Source: Ancylostoma caninum
Lineage: Eukaryota; Nematoda; Chromadorea; Rhabditida; Ancylostomatidae
DNA length: 64,000 bases
Assembly: GCA_037903475.1 (NCBI GenBank)
Contig: JBAJFG010000389.1
Span: forward strand, 434,001-498,000
Direction of reading: 5' to 3'
Shown: positions 11,101 through 24,100 of the stretch, piece after piece
Numbering within the stretch: position 1 is the first letter of the stretch
How the letters are laid out: every line of letters begins with the position of its first letter
The notes under the pieces: model-generated
Told to the model about the DNA's origin: nothing
Database searches by the model: none
The model's input: only the letters and a program-made list of their open reading frames with translations
Program-made: the position numbers and the translations under genes

Positions 11101-13718
11101 TAATGAAACGTCAATTTTGTGGACATTATGCCCATTGTCATCAGCATCTCTGGAAAAATAATATAATAGTTGCTAGAGGTTGAAATGCACATCAGTCACT
11201 GAGGCGTTTTCTTAAAACTAAATGATTGTTGTTTATTATTACCAGAAGATCACTCTCGAATAACTACTGCGTATTGAGGTATCCTGGCATGCAATGGCTG
11301 TTCTGGATTCTTCAAACGATCTGTTCGTCGGCGTCTGATATACAGGTAAAAATAGATAAATAACTGAGGGCATCCAGAGATTCGTACATTTACTGAACGG
11401 ACGTGGCTTACCAGAAATTTCTGAGCTGAAGTTCTTACTATGCAGAATGACACCCTTTCCCACCACATTCTAAATCACCATTTACCTGTACATAAACAAG
11501 TACGATGAATACATGCTCCACATGAAAATTACTACTACATGTAATCGAGAAATATGAAGTTCCCTGTTTACATGAGCATAAAATCTCTCCAAAAATAAAT
11601 ACAGGTGTCAAGCTGGCACAGGAAGTTGTATCGTGGACAAAGCGCACAGAAATCAGTGTCAAGCATGTCGTTTGAAGAAATGCCTAAGTAAGGGCATGAA
11701 CAAAGACGGTTAGTTCCTGAAGATTTCTGTATATGATTGAAATCCTTCAGATATTTAAGGTGTGACCGCCTTTTCAGCCGTACAAAACGAACGACAACCA
11801 AGGAACACAGCAACCATCCGGCCAAGCGTGGATATGGACCCGCATAACTTTTTACGGTAACGCTAGATCTACGTCGTCTACAACGAGTACTTGAAGGTGA
11901 TCTTCTCGTTTAAGGGAATATGCTGGAGCTGTATCTGCTGTTTTGTCTCAACCGGAGTTACCTCCTCGTGAGGAGTCACCACTCAGTGCCACCAGTGAGG
12001 GAAGGACAGACGATGAAAAGGTATTGTTACTCTTTCGCTAACAAATGAAGGAGAAGACAATTTCTGTTTTGTATAATGCATGATTATTTGTATACAACTA
12101 CTGTGACCATGCAAGACATGTAACCACTCGTGATCATATACGGACACAGGAGTAAAAGTGAAAATTCAGAAGGATGTGTTTCCTGACTCACCTGCTAAAA
12201 TCCTGGAACTGTCATTGCTCTGGACGCAAGCTGTTCCATCTTTTCGCTCTCTTAGTGAGTCTGAAAAGGTAACTTTTCATGAAGTTTCCACGTTAAGATT
12301 TCGGCAATGCCAAGAAATGCAAAACCTAACGTGGAAATTGACGTAGAACATCAATTTCAGTCCCACCTCCTCAACGCAAACTGGCGGTTGTTGTTTCTCC
12401 TATCTCTCGCCGAATGGTCACAATCCTCTTTTTCGGATGCCATGGACCTCGAGCCTACAGTGAAAAGTGCATTGAGCGCTGTTCGGATGCTCGAACTTGA
12501 TCGAACGGAGTTCTCTTGCCTCAAAGCAGTTGCACTATTTTTGAATGGTGGGTTTAATTCGTAAATACGAGTAACATCCTCGAAGACCACCTTCCGTCTG
12601 TGATATTGGTGGAAGAATAGTTTCCTATAGAGTTTACGTAAAATTAGGTATTTTTTAGGATCCACTGAAACTCAGTGTATTAAAACCGATCCAGAGTTGT
12701 CTCGTTTACATGAGAAACCTAGGGTTCAGCCTGAAACCAGGGTCGAGCCTAAGGTACTGAGCAGTAAACAATTCTATTCTGACATTTGTGTATTTTTGAA
12801 TACTCTGTAAGGGTTATGTAAGCAAAGCAATGGATTATTTTTTCTGAAACCTTCTAAACATTATCCACGGAATTGCGACCACAACCTTGGACAAACGCTC
12901 TTTATAATTGAAAAGTCCAACTCTCAACGAACTTCAGCACACTTGCACAAGTTTTTTTTTAATTTCATGAGCTTCAGTCGAGGTTGGTGACTAGTTCATT
13001 TTGGCTTTAACTTAATAATGCCTACTCCAGCAGATGGATTTTAACAGATAATACATAAATCTCATCCCTGTTAAAAGAGCACCCTTGTTGGCTGGTCAAT
13101 GTTCCCATACGAACTCATCGGGAGACTACGGTATCAAACCGAGCCCAAATCGAGAGCTCGAAATCGCATTAAAGCAGGACATCTGATACACAAACATCGC
13201 TGTGGGCTGTAGCATTAATTTCATGACGGAGGGCCATTCATTTCGACGGGTACGTCAGCACTCTCCCCCTATCGCATCATCCCTCATGATCGAGTTGAGT
13301 TACGGCAAAGAGTACAGCGAGAACGCGAAATGAGCTCTATCCACTCGGGGAACACGTTCATCATTCAGAATCGTCGTCAAATGGTTTGTTCGATATGCAT
13401 CTGGAGCAGTCGTTGACGGTGTTGAATCAACATACTGCCAGGAATCATCCAGCATCAAGCAGGTCTGTCGCTAGTTCAGATTCTATAAACTCCCTAAGCC
13501 ATATAGTAACAAGGAGCTGTCCCCAGAGCCAAGGATATTTTTTTCAACTTTAATGTTATTCTATGGAAATGAATTATGCTCGGCTAACAAAGAATTCCAG
13601 ATGTGGCCGATTGCTCCTCATGCTAGGACAACTACGCAGCATTCCCCCTATATACGTTGATCAGATCCTGTCACCTGAAGGAGGACATAATAAGATTTTG
13701 TCTCGCTACCTTTCGTAG
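8162..13718 (+). CDS. fax-1: FAX-1 / NR2E3-type nuclear hormone receptor
   Basis: Nuclear transcription factor; FAX-1 specifies neuron identity in C. elegans. Exons with matching phases: 8162-8216 (starts [10 protein letters not shown]), 10359-10457, 10533-10602, 10884-11032, 11279-11345, 11605-11708, 11778-11856, 11915-12020, 12170-12268, 12361-12547 and 12659-12753 (370 codons). Later ligand-binding-domain exons are 13369-13463 and 13601-13718. The two-zinc-finger DNA-binding domain spans exons 4-7, from [14 protein letters not shown] to [10 protein letters not shown], followed by the NR2E3-type extension [13 protein letters not shown]. The P-box reads CNGCSG, the unusual Asn form shared by FAX-1 and PNR. 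The ligand-binding domain shows LAEWSQ and [10 protein letters not shown], and ends near [13 protein letters not shown]. The join from 12753 to 13369 is out of phase, so a small exon is missing or mis-set. The last stop (13716-13718) may not be the true end, because a clear helix 12 is not seen. Confidence 0.94.
9050..9858. repeat. inverted-repeat element in fax-1 intron 1, rich in GGAASTTCC palindromes
   Basis: The ends match as inverted repeats: CCCAGATAAACTCTCGGAAC at 9050 and the reverse complement of TTCCAAAATTTGTCTGGG ending at 9858. The palindrome GGAACTTCC or GGAAGTTCC, usually with flanking C and G, occurs at least seven times near both ends. The outline fits a non-autonomous DNA transposon. 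Target duplication is unclear (a possible TT or TTC). Confidence 0.75.
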
Positions 13719-14399
13719 ACCATTGCATCCATCTCGAGCCATTGTGATGCCACTGCTTCAGTCGAGTCCCTTCCGGAAATGGAGAATTCTGATCTCAATG
13801 CCTGATTGTCATGTGTATTTATTTGTGGAAGTCCTTTAATTCTCAAGCCAAAGTGAATGATCGATACATGACATGATCGATACTGTGTTTATTACTGTGT
13901 CATTTGTTTGAGGAAGGAAAACTTTCTATTGCAACTTCTGTTTTGTTTCCATTCCTCTAAGAAAATTCCTAACAATCAAAGAGAGTTCACTGCAGATAGT
14001 TACTTTTCATGTGGTGAAATTTCGGAAAAGCTCCTTTTTAGACTTGAAAATACCAGCAGCTGGAATGCTCAGGAAGAATTTCCGCATACATAATGCGTAC
14101 GTACTACAGTAGAAGACTCCAGTTGAGAATCACCTTAGCAAACCAATCTAGCTCCCGTTCCTTAATGAGGCCTAACTGCCCCAAAGTGATATGAGTCAAC
14201 GATGCCCAGATCAAGTCGAATACGTACGTGGTGTATCCTGCAAATCGGGATTGATTAATGCCGAACATCTCATCTTTTATCGTTTTTTCAGTTGTGATGG
14301 AACCTGGAGGTCACATGAAGCGTCATATTTCAAAGATAACTACTTCCATCATTGTTTCAGATATAATTCACACCTTCAGAAAGGTCCTCTTTGAGTTGG
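13719..14399. other. 3' flank of fax-1, no gene seen
   Basis: Short frames only. The true last exon of fax-1 could lie here, for example around 13750-13800, but I cannot fix its frame. Confidence 0.35.
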
Positions 14400-14850
14400 A
14401 TAGAGAGTAAACAGAACATATTAATAAAGTACTAATTATACATTTTTTCAGAATATTAATAATAAATTTTTGAGGTGCTGCAGCCTGTTTGAGCAATCAC
14501 ATTAGCGCTTTTGAACAAATGGAGCGACTAATTCAAATATTAATTAGGAACCAATCTGCTCCGACCAGCAGAAAACGCGTTATTCTGCTGCATGGTAATG
14601 CAAGCCCGCATTCAACAAGAGATATCCAGAACAAAATCAAGGTTCTGGATAGGTGTTGCTCCATCCATCATATTCATGCTGCACTGCACCTTCAAGTTAT
14701 TAGTCTTTTTTTTTTTCGCCTATCGGAGAATTTTTAAGCAATCAGAAGACCTAAATAACGAAGAAGAGAGGGCTGAATATGCGAAAAACCCAGGGTGAAA
14801 AGCTGATGTCTTCATACAATTTCAGAAGAACTGCAAAAGGTTACCGACGA
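14400..14850 (+). pseudogene. mariner transposase relic
   Basis: The frame at 14489-14737 contains RKRVILLHGNASPHSTRDIQ, which lines up with the mariner core VILLHDNARPHTARVTQ, but the catalytic Asp is Gly. A shifted frame continues with weaker similarity to about 14790 (YRRIFKQSEDLNNEEE). No intact terminal repeats are seen. The plus-strand direction and the sequence differ from the neighbouring minus-strand copy, so this is a separate insertion. Confidence 0.6.
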
Positions 14851-14983
14851 ACTGTAAATCAGGTGTATGATTGAAAATACAAATATCCCGCAGTGAAACA
14901 ACGTTCACAAACAAAAAAGCCGAAATTCTTCCGCCTAATTTCATACTTTTTTCAAGAAATGTTAAGTTCATTGTGAATAGATA

Positions 14984-16007
14984 TTAATCAACAAAATAAT
15001 TACGCTCATGATCCAAGAGGTATGGCCAACGCTCCACTAGAGCATCAGTCCCAGAAGTCAAGAACTCTGACAGTTGCATGTCGGAAAACCTTGAAATCTC
15101 ACTTTTCAGTTTGGTCCGATCATCGCATTTCTTTTCTCGTAGGTGTAGCTTCAGGGCACCCAGCAACCGGTACTCAGACGGAGATAAGTTAGGAGAATAA
15201 GTAGGGTGTAGTAGAACTTCCCAACCTAGTTCGGCAATTTTTTGGAGGGTAAGCTTTGCCACGTGAGGTCGGGCGTTGTCATGAAATGAAGAAACATGGT
15301 CAAATTTTCCCCGCTCGGAGCGAGTTCCCATGGTCAATTTTCCCACCTCCAGGCGAGTTTCTCTACCATCTTGTGTAGTCAAGAAGAGTGGACCTAGACG
15401 GTCGGACCTAGTTCTCAATATAGCACTTCCTCGGAATTCAACGAACAAGACAGAAAAACCTTCTTCCCTGCACTTCTCGCTGAAGATGGTTCGCCACGCG
15501 GGAGTCAACTTTTCTCTAGTGTATGGTTGGCATTAGCATACAGCACCCAAGTCTCATCATCTCCAGTAATGAGTTAGCGGAGAATGTTCCTACTGTGTGG
15601 GCGCAGCAGCAAAGACTGACACACATTCAGTCCTGCAAGGCACCCAGTTTGTGTGGGACCAAAACCGTCATCAATTTTCCGTAACCCACCGCGAGATGTC
15701 TGCCGATTATTAAACGGCTGCAGCCAGATATATACAGTCCTTGTCGAAAAGATAGACGGATTGCGCGTGCGGTTTCATGTCGTCGCGGCCGCAGAATCGC
15801 GTTGGGACCTACTGTGCCCTCTCCCTGGAGCATGCTCTCTCCGCATCCATCGTTCGGGTCCCACCGCGTTTCCGCAGTCACGGAATCCGTCTATCTTTTC
15901 GACAAGGACGGTACTACAGTTCACATGTAGTGGCATTTTGATTCAATGTCCATGAAATTCTAGATCCTAAAAAAACATCTTGGTGTAAAACTTTCGGAGC
16001 AACCTAA
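14984..16007 (-). mobile_element. mariner-family transposon, degenerate, minus strand
   Basis: A frame at 14984-15508 carries the C-terminal mariner catalytic region: HDNARPHVAKLTLQKIAELG, then YSPNLSPSEYRLLGALK (second and third acidic positions eroded or shifted) and a terminal ERNYFVD. Upstream on the same strand, LITGDDETWVLYANANHT (15500-15575) and VLVPHKLG (about 15645-15670) are the expected earlier motifs, but stops and frameshifts separate them. The 5' terminal repeat TTAGGTTGCTCCGAAAG ends at 16007 next to TA. I could not find the other terminal repeat near 14900, so that side is damaged or truncated. Confidence 0.85.
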
Positions 16008-16375
16008 TAGCTTGGACTCTGTGAGAAACAACTCTACGGAAACAGGTTGTTTTTACTTGTCCCCTTTACAGCCGTTGATCTTTAGGTAATAAACTACTAG
16101 AAGTAAGATAAGTAGCGCTATTTTCCGTTTCGCACACTTAACCCTTATACGGGAAAAAGAACCAATGAACTTTAAGTAAACCGAGAGGGTAACAGCAAGT
16201 TTCCCACATGTCGCTGTAGCGAGTCATAGCTGCCCAGTGGAAGAGCATCATTTCCCTTTTTGAAGGACGCCGTGGGGAAGTTACAAGGCATCAGGTCGCA
16301 GGTCTTCCTGGTTTTGTGCAGCAGATGCCCTGGAATCCATGTGCTAACCACTGCCATTACTCTTATTAGCATATA

Positions 16376-17662
16376 TCAGGTTGGTGCGAAATTAATTGCC
16401 GTTTTGGGAGAGGCACAAATAAACTTTTCTCTTCTGCAATATTTTGAGCAATTTCACAATATTTTGAGCAACTTCAAGCCAACCTGTGTGACTTTCTGCA
16501 ACAGCTTTTCCTCCTCTTTCAACTGCCCCTTAAACTTTCTGGCTAGCTCTTCTCAGTAAATTTCTGTAGAGTCGCGAACAAATGATGAGCCTACGCGATT
16601 TTTGGGCGATCATGGTTAATGACTTCAAACTCAACCACTTTTCACCGGAGATATCCGCTAAGCTCGTGATTATTTTGGCCCGGAATCTCTTTCCAATGAA
16701 CAGTGAGCTACTGGTTCTCGAAATTTCCTTCCGGCAATTTTAAACCCCAATCCAACCATGATCGTGATAGCAGGTTGTTCCTTGGCGATCAAGTGTTAAG
16801 GATAGTCGTGGAACCTAAATCTGATCTTACCATTCGGACGTTCAGAGCAGGGATGGATGCTCACTATACACATTTGACTTCAATCGACAGGGTGAGAAAG
16901 GCGTGGAAGTGAACACTAAACGTTCTGACCGATGAAAAGCGTCTCACCCGCTCTGACATCTTTTCTAACTTAATTTTCCTCCCCAAAACTACTCATTTCT
17001 AGACCATGTGAGTGCTGTAGATGAAGCTCGGTTTCTGTACCATAACAAGAAACGTGAATTGATATTGGCGGAGTTTTCTCAATATTAAGCTTTCCTGAAC
17101 GAGATCTCTCCAGGGAGATTGTGTCAGCAGTTTGGTGGTGCAGTGAGGGTGTGATTGACTGCAGCCTTCTCCAACCTAGTCAATCGTTGACAGCAGAATC
17201 CTAGTTTTGTAATTTCGAGTTGATGTCCAGGATTCTGCAGTGGTTATGGCTGGTAGTGGTGAACAGAATCAGTTCTTCCCCTGCTCCAGGTTAACGTTAA
17301 GCCTCTCACCTAAATACTCACGCGGTAAAAACTGGCACAGTAAGGCATCGAGGTTCTCACTCATCCTCCTCATTAATCAGAGCATTTCCTTACTGAATAT
17401 CACTTCTGCCAGTCCCAGATGCAAACCTATGAGAGCAGTAGATTGCTGATCTAGAGCATGCCGAAATCGCCTTCCAAAAGTTGGTAGATTTTTGCAATCG
17501 TATTTTTCAAAGTAGTAGCATATCATCTTCACAACATTGTTAGGTAAGATGTAGCGAATTAAATGGGCATCAAGTTATAAATAACGTTGTGTTTAAGCCA
17601 AGTTATAACACTTTGAACTGAAATGTTCGTTTCAGCAATTACATAATTTCGCACCAACCTAA
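16376..17662 (+). mobile_element. mariner-family transposon, heavily mutated, with TA target duplication
   Basis: The ends are inverted repeats, TCAGGTTGGTGCGAAATTA at 16376 and TAATTTCGCACCAACCTAA ending at 17662, both flanked by TA. The terminal repeat differs from the copies at 3830 and 16007, so this is another family. The interior keeps a faint transposase: YWFSKFPSGNFKPQ near 16705, HLTSIDRVRK near 16877, a VWW-like block near 17128 and AEIAFQKLVDF near 17461. Every frame is broken by stops. At about 1.29 kb it is full length. Confidence 0.82.
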
Positions 17663-20600
17663 TACATAGGTTTCGATATCTGCTCCGCCATCAAGTTATC
17701 TTGATGCTCCACTCCTATTTTTCCTTCCTTCATGTGTTTTAATCTTCTCCCGGCTGGAGCAGGACAAAGTGAGCGCTGATGGAGACTAAGGTAATATACG
17801 AAAAAGACGCCTAACTGATGATAAACAGAAAAGAAAAATAAAGAAATTGAAATATCGAAACAACTGCAAGAAGTGAGCGAGATGGCTTCTTTGGGATTAG
17901 AAACACACGCGACTGTACCACTCGAATGAAAAAAAAACGAGTAGAGCCCAGTGCATAGTGAAGCAGTATTCGCTCGCATTTCTGGAAATTTTCCAGAAAG
18001 CAAAGCCGAGCGGAAAACAAACGGAAACTTCAACAAGGATTTCGATAGTCTTGCCAAAAGAGTGCGAATTAATCTGCAACTGTCCTTCTCATATCTAGAC
18101 AATGCTGCTCGATTCTTAAAGTCGCGAAAATCGTGCAAATTTCGGCTGACTTTTTATGTTGTTTTTCTTGGTCAGTTGTTATGTATGGTTTTTTTTTTCA
18201 CTAACAAAGGGTAAACTTATTAATTAGTGCGTTTGAACAACCAGACATGCGTTAACCTTAAGCCATCAGTAGTTATTAGATAAAACTATGTATTACAAAT
18301 CCATGAAAACATAACACAGCAATTCCTGAACATTCCTCTCGCAAATCGCATACTCAGGCTACGCTTTTTCACAAAACACCCTCCATACCTTTAATGAGGT
18401 ACTCGACCTCTACGGTTTTCACTCGTCCCACATACATCCCACTTTGTCCGTAAGAATTATATGCGTGCAATGAAAAAGACACAGTAAATGGGTTGAGATT
18501 GAGTGATTGGGCGTTTCAGAATGATCGTCCTTGCGCATTGATAAATCATCTGCCTGGAATGATGAATGAATGATGCGAGAATCAAGCGCCCGAAATGATA
18601 CACGCCTTTTCGCGAAGGCTGTCACTCCGTAATTTCAATGCCCTTTAGAAACGTGGTTCTGATCAAGTGTCAGGATCATTCCCGCAGGAGCGTTAAAAAT
18701 TTAAATGCTTATCTTTTCGTGCCGTATAGTTTATCATCATTATCTAGTCTATTTATGTTGTAGTATCCTCATTATCTAGTATGGTTAGGTGGTAGTTCAA
18801 GCGGAATGAGTGTAAACCCCGGATACCCATACTTTTTCATTTTGGCGAACATTTTGGTGTCTTCCCTCCGCCAGAATTGAAACGTCTGGAACCACATTGC
18901 CTTTTCATGCCATATGTTGTAATCTATAGGAAAAATAAATCCGAAACAAGATCACAGCAGCAAATTATACTAAGTGTCACCTAGAGAACTCAAAATCTTC
19001 ACTGTACCTACTTGTAGAGAACTTAGCCACTCTATACTAAAATAAATGGACCGCCCAGTTTTTGCCACTCTACAGTTCAGCAGAATGCGCAGAAACTTGT
19101 GCTTCCAGCGATCATTATCGGAACCAGACTTCGGTTTTTCAAATCTCTCATGATGTGTCACGTTGCGCTAGCACAGTAAAGAGTTCTCATTAGTAAGTAT
19201 ATCGGCCTTCAAACAAAAGAGCACTGAAAAACGGGGGGCTCTCATCGCAAAGCGCCGATTCGCGCCTCCTTCTCAACCGCAAAGAGTTCGCTGCGATTAT
19301 CTTGAACGATAATCAACGGTCGCTGACCGTTAATTGCTGCCAGTTTGACTCATTTCTAGTCTGTTTTTCTTCGCCACTACCTTGACTGCTTGTTCTCCAT
19401 GTGGTGATAAGATAACCTTCGTTTTTCAGTGCTTGAAGGGTTAGTAAAAATAGTCCCGACACCTGTGTTCAATGCGTAATCAATTTTCTCTATTTTCTTG
19501 GAATATTTTGCTTAAGCACTCCTGAATGGCCATAAAAGGTTAACATTTTATTTACCTGAAAAGATCTTCTTTATATACAGCTGTGTGCAACTCAGAATTG
19601 TTGTGAGTATACCTAGGACCGAATAAAGATCAAATAATTCAATTAATTCAACTACGTATTAATTTATGATCCCATCTGAAGAACTAAAATGTTCAAATAG
19701 AAGAACTCTAAATGCCCTCTTATCCTGTTTCACTTCGAATTCAAATGCATCTAATGCATTATCCAGCCCTAAGTACAACAGTGAGCCAAGATTTACAACG
19801 CACTATCCACTTCAATGCTGCCCCATTCAGTGATTTTCACGAAAATTTCTATTAGTGTTGTTCATCAAGAATTTGTTCTGACACAGTAGCAAGAAGAAAC
19901 TTCTTATGCTACTGATTCCCATTGAATCAATCACTTCCGCTTCCCAGTACAAAATTCCCTGAATATTTCGTTGACAGATGGAATTGGATCAACAATATGT
20001 ATACAAATAGATATTTGTGTAGGAGAACATGTATAGCCGCACTCGCCCTACTTACTCATCATTCATTTTTGCGGGTAACCTTGCACAAAATGGCACTCAC
20101 AAGTTACAAATGTCTTTTTTTTGCTTATTGTCGCTAGGAATTTGTTCTTTTTTCCTGTTATTTTCGAAGCCTAGGAATATAGTGTCCTCAAAACTAGGAA
20201 ACAGCAATTGTTCCTCCTTGACACGTAGTACATATTTTCCCTTAAAACCATTAGGTGGAGTAAGAACGCCCACATTTTGAATGTTGACCAGCTATGTTTG
20301 ATTTTTACCCACATACATAAAACATACATTACTGTATACCTATCTGCGAGTACGCACTAACTGTTATATCGTGGTGCACCTTTTCTCGGTGTATTAGATA
20401 AATAAATAACTAAAAACAGCCATAGGTTCCTTATCTGGGCTATTCCTTCAACAACATCTCATAAAGGAACTTTAATCAGGATCAGGCTAAACGTGCGCGA
20501 GGTTAATCAGCACACAATGCTGTGCGAACACAATGTGCGCCAGCCCTCTCCTCACACGTCTCATCTTGACTTACATACACTTCCTAGCAATCCTCGACAC

Positions 20601-21100
20601 AGTTTTGAGTCAAGGTCAAGACTTTTCTCACCTTCATTATCATTGCTGTTGACTTTCTGCTCTTCTCACCCAAATCTTGACAAAATCCAATTTTATTATT
20701 ATATTTTGAGCAATTTTACAGTACCACATATTTTCCGCTCATAAATGGTATCTAAAATTTTTAATGTAATTACTGGTACCAGTGGATGTGAAGATGCCTT
20801 TGTTCTGCACTCAGCACCTCTACACACCACCACGCGGGTGACTGTTATAGCCTCGCGAAGACAGGATTCCACTGCGCACTAGTCACCCTGTCTCACGCGT
20901 TCAACCATTAGTCATCGCAATTTATCATTTATCAAATGTCTTTTTGTGGCTTGTGTTTCTGCATGGCATCGCTATACAGTGATATTACACTGATACACCT
21001 TATTTTTTCTACTTTTTCTTTGTCAGTCCTGTACAGACCCTCCTCATTTTAATGCTCAATTCTGAGCATTTTCATTGATGTTAACTGCATTGAATAGAAA
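17663..21100. other. intergenic between mariner cluster and ADAM gene
   Basis: No frame here shows a domain or credible splice structure. A dispersed repeat starts CCTAGGACCGAATAAA at 19612 and has a relative at 61678. Short palindromes such as GATTATCTTGAACGATAATC (about 19295) occur in the flank of the ADAM gene. Confidence 0.4.
19611..19720 (+). repeat. dispersed repeat, copy 1
   Basis: The segment beginning CCTAGGACCGAATAAAGATC shares order and spacing of short blocks (GAATAA, ATTCAATTAATT, TCTGAAGAA, AATGTTC) with 61675-61790. Terminal structure was not found. Confidence 0.45.
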
Positions 21101-21109
21101 TTGCATTCA

Positions 21110-21118
21110 TTTTCTCAG
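21110..21118 (+). promoter_or_regulatory. probable trans-splice acceptor of ADAM gene
   Basis: TTTTCTCAG ends at 21118, 18 bases before the ATG at 21137 that starts a signal peptide. This is consistent with spliced-leader addition or a 5' UTR intron. Confidence 0.55.
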
Positions 21119-21136
21119 GAAGCGTCACCATCATTT

Positions 21137-24100
21137 ATGCTCCTCAACTTGCCACTTTTTCTTTCCACTACTCTCATCGTCACCGCTAAAGTGAGCGACA
21201 ACAACTGGAATGACGGAGAACTAGTAGTGCATGATCAGGTAAACCTAATCAAAGGAAACACTTTGCGAACTTCTGTTTCAATTGCTCATTTCCTCCACTA
21301 ATTACTAATTACTAAGTGGCGAACTCAAAAAAGTCCTCTTTTCCATTCCGGTAAATTCTAGTGACCTCATTTGAGAGCTTTTATTCTTTAGACCCAGCGT
21401 AAATGATCCAGGTCACGCGCGAGCAAACAGTACATCACTTCTCTGTGTACCCTTTTGCCGCGAACAGGTGAAAACAGCTACTTCAGGATCGCTAACATCA
21501 TACTGGGTCACTCTGAGGTAATTCTTGGGTCAGTGAGGTAGTGACTAAGTTCGTAGACCTGTCAAGATTGACAAGCCAGCAGTGACTTATGTATATATGT
21601 AGGTCTATGAAACTTTATGCTGAGTTCCCAAAAGTTCTCAAAAAAAAAACATGAGCTGAACTAGATACCACTTGAATTAGGTAAAGTTCTGTAGTGAAAT
21701 GTGGACGTTCACATTTATGCAATAAATCATTGACCTCCTGTGGCCAGAAAACTGTTATCACTTTACCATAAAAATGTCTATACTATACATTACTATTTTT
21801 ACTATTATTTGTCTATTTATTTTTTATTGTTATTCATTTATTACTATTAGTATCATTATTATTATTCGCACTTTATTACATAGATTGTTAAGGACGTTTC
21901 GGGCAATTTTTTCCCAGAATTTATTTTTATTCAACGATACCATAGTTAACAATTATTGAGCACTCAACTTCTGTTTATAATATGATTGCCTCTCTCAAAG
22001 TTCTCCGCTTCAAAGTGTTTTCTGGGCGCTTTAGAAGTTTGAGATGTTATGGGAACTGTTATGCTACACTATATACTCGCACAAGGTGAACTTTACTCAA
22101 ATATTCATCTACCTAGGAAAATAATCATGATGCAATGAATGCAGGTTCAGTAAATAATGTTTTTGGAAGGAAAAACTATTTACGGATTTTGATTACCTGA
22201 AGTACCAAAGAGGAAGTGACATCATTTGTATTTGAAGTGGAAGCATCCTCCCGGATCAATACAGACCCATCCTCAAACACTGACTCTGCCACTAATCCAC
22301 TCTACAAAAGTAAATACAAAAGCAAACATCGTCGTTCCATGAAATTTTCCATCTGTGTTATTTATATTATTAGATTTGTATTATTAGATTTTTTTGTCTC
22401 CAACACCAAAGACAGAAAAAGTAAAGTATCAACGAAAACGTGACCTAGGCGAGGACTATACCACAAAAAGAAGTTCTAAAAAAGCATGGGCTGAACCAGA
22501 AACTACTTGAATTAGGTAGGGTTATGTAGTGAAATGAGGACGTCCACATTGATGCAATAAATCATTGACGTCCTGCGGCCAGAAAACTGTTATCAAGCGC
22601 GGTTATCTGGACATAGTTTACCAAAGAAGACACACTACCGGACTTTTAGCAGTATCATAATGTTAATTTTAAGGGTGGGACTAAAGCTGGATTGTGTTTA
22701 AATCCATAATAAGCGCTGAAATTGCACTTTCTAAAAGTTATAAAGGCCTGTAGCGTCCCCTACAATCACGACGTAGATACTTGGACTCAGGAAATGTTTG
22801 TTTCTCACCTAACAACTGGAACACTATTCACAAAAAAAGGCGAAATAGAAAATCATAAGATAAATTTTTCCAAGGAAAAAATGAGAATTGTATGGTAAAA
22901 AGCTATTTGCTTTTTGTTTTGGCAAAAATGTCCAGCATTTTGACAGCTATCTTTGTAAACAGTAACCAACAGGAACAATTTAGGTACTACCTCTACCTCG
23001 TGTCGATGAACAAGGATTACTCTCGTCTTCTGGGTACCTACCCGATTGGAGTGAAGCGAAACGAAAATCCCCACATTTTGTTGAAGTACTACTCGCTGTA
23101 GATGCTGGTGTGGTACGTATTTCATCTACCGATCTCGTATTTTGAGCATTTAAAGAAGGCAGAAAATATGGAAGCCATCTTTTTCCTTTTGTTTGATCCT
23201 TGAAAGGAATTGAAGTCATGGCGAATAAAAATAACTTCAGGCTCGACATTATGGACACCAGCGCGAACGAATACGAGCTGCTATGCTGACACTAATGCAT
23301 GCAGTGAACTTAGTAAGAACATGTTAATTGTATATTTTTGTTTTATTTCTGTTGAAATTGTCTATCATTTTCTCTGTTTAGTATGCTTTTCAACTCGACA
23401 TACGATTATCTGTAGTGGATGTTCTTCCAGTACGTGGTTACAACGTTACTCTAGAGCAATTCCTCGATTGGCGTCTCACAACTGAAGATCTGGTTCGAGT
23501 TTAAGCATAATTATTGTGCTTATGTTTACTCTAACTTGGCTTGAAAGTAATTAATGTATGAATCAGTAAAATATAGAAGTTCATACTTGCAGATTCACCC
23601 ATACAAAAATTTTAATATTTTTTCAAACTTTCTTCGAATGAGTTCTCATACATAGAGGGTATTCCAAACTATCAGGTGAATATAGACCAGTGCCGCAGCG
23701 GGGCGTGGCACTGTGACTGTCTGCCGCACTCCTCGACCGACAATGCTTTGATGACGCTCTCTGATATTCCCTGTCCAGAATGTCGCACCGCAGCACTGGT
23801 CCGTACCTACCTGGTCGTTAAGAGTTACTTCTACTTGGCAATAATTATTATCCAAGAATGTCGCACCGCAGCACTGGTTCGTACCTACCTGGTCGTTCGG
23901 AGTTACTTGTACTCGACAACAATTATTATAAGACCATTAAAAATATAAAATGAATCAAGAGTTTCAATTCAGCCTACCCATGACGTCGCTATTCTTATTC
24001 GACACCGTTATGAAGGAGGCATCGCATATGTGAATGGAGTGTGCAAACGAACTGCCGTAGGAATCGCTGGGGTGAGTCGACAAATCTCCAGAAGTTTCTT

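Noticed and set aside
20493..20744. 83-codon plus-strand frame upstream of the ADAM gene
   Set aside because: Low-complexity Ser/Leu/His composition without a motif; does not join the ADAM exons in phase.
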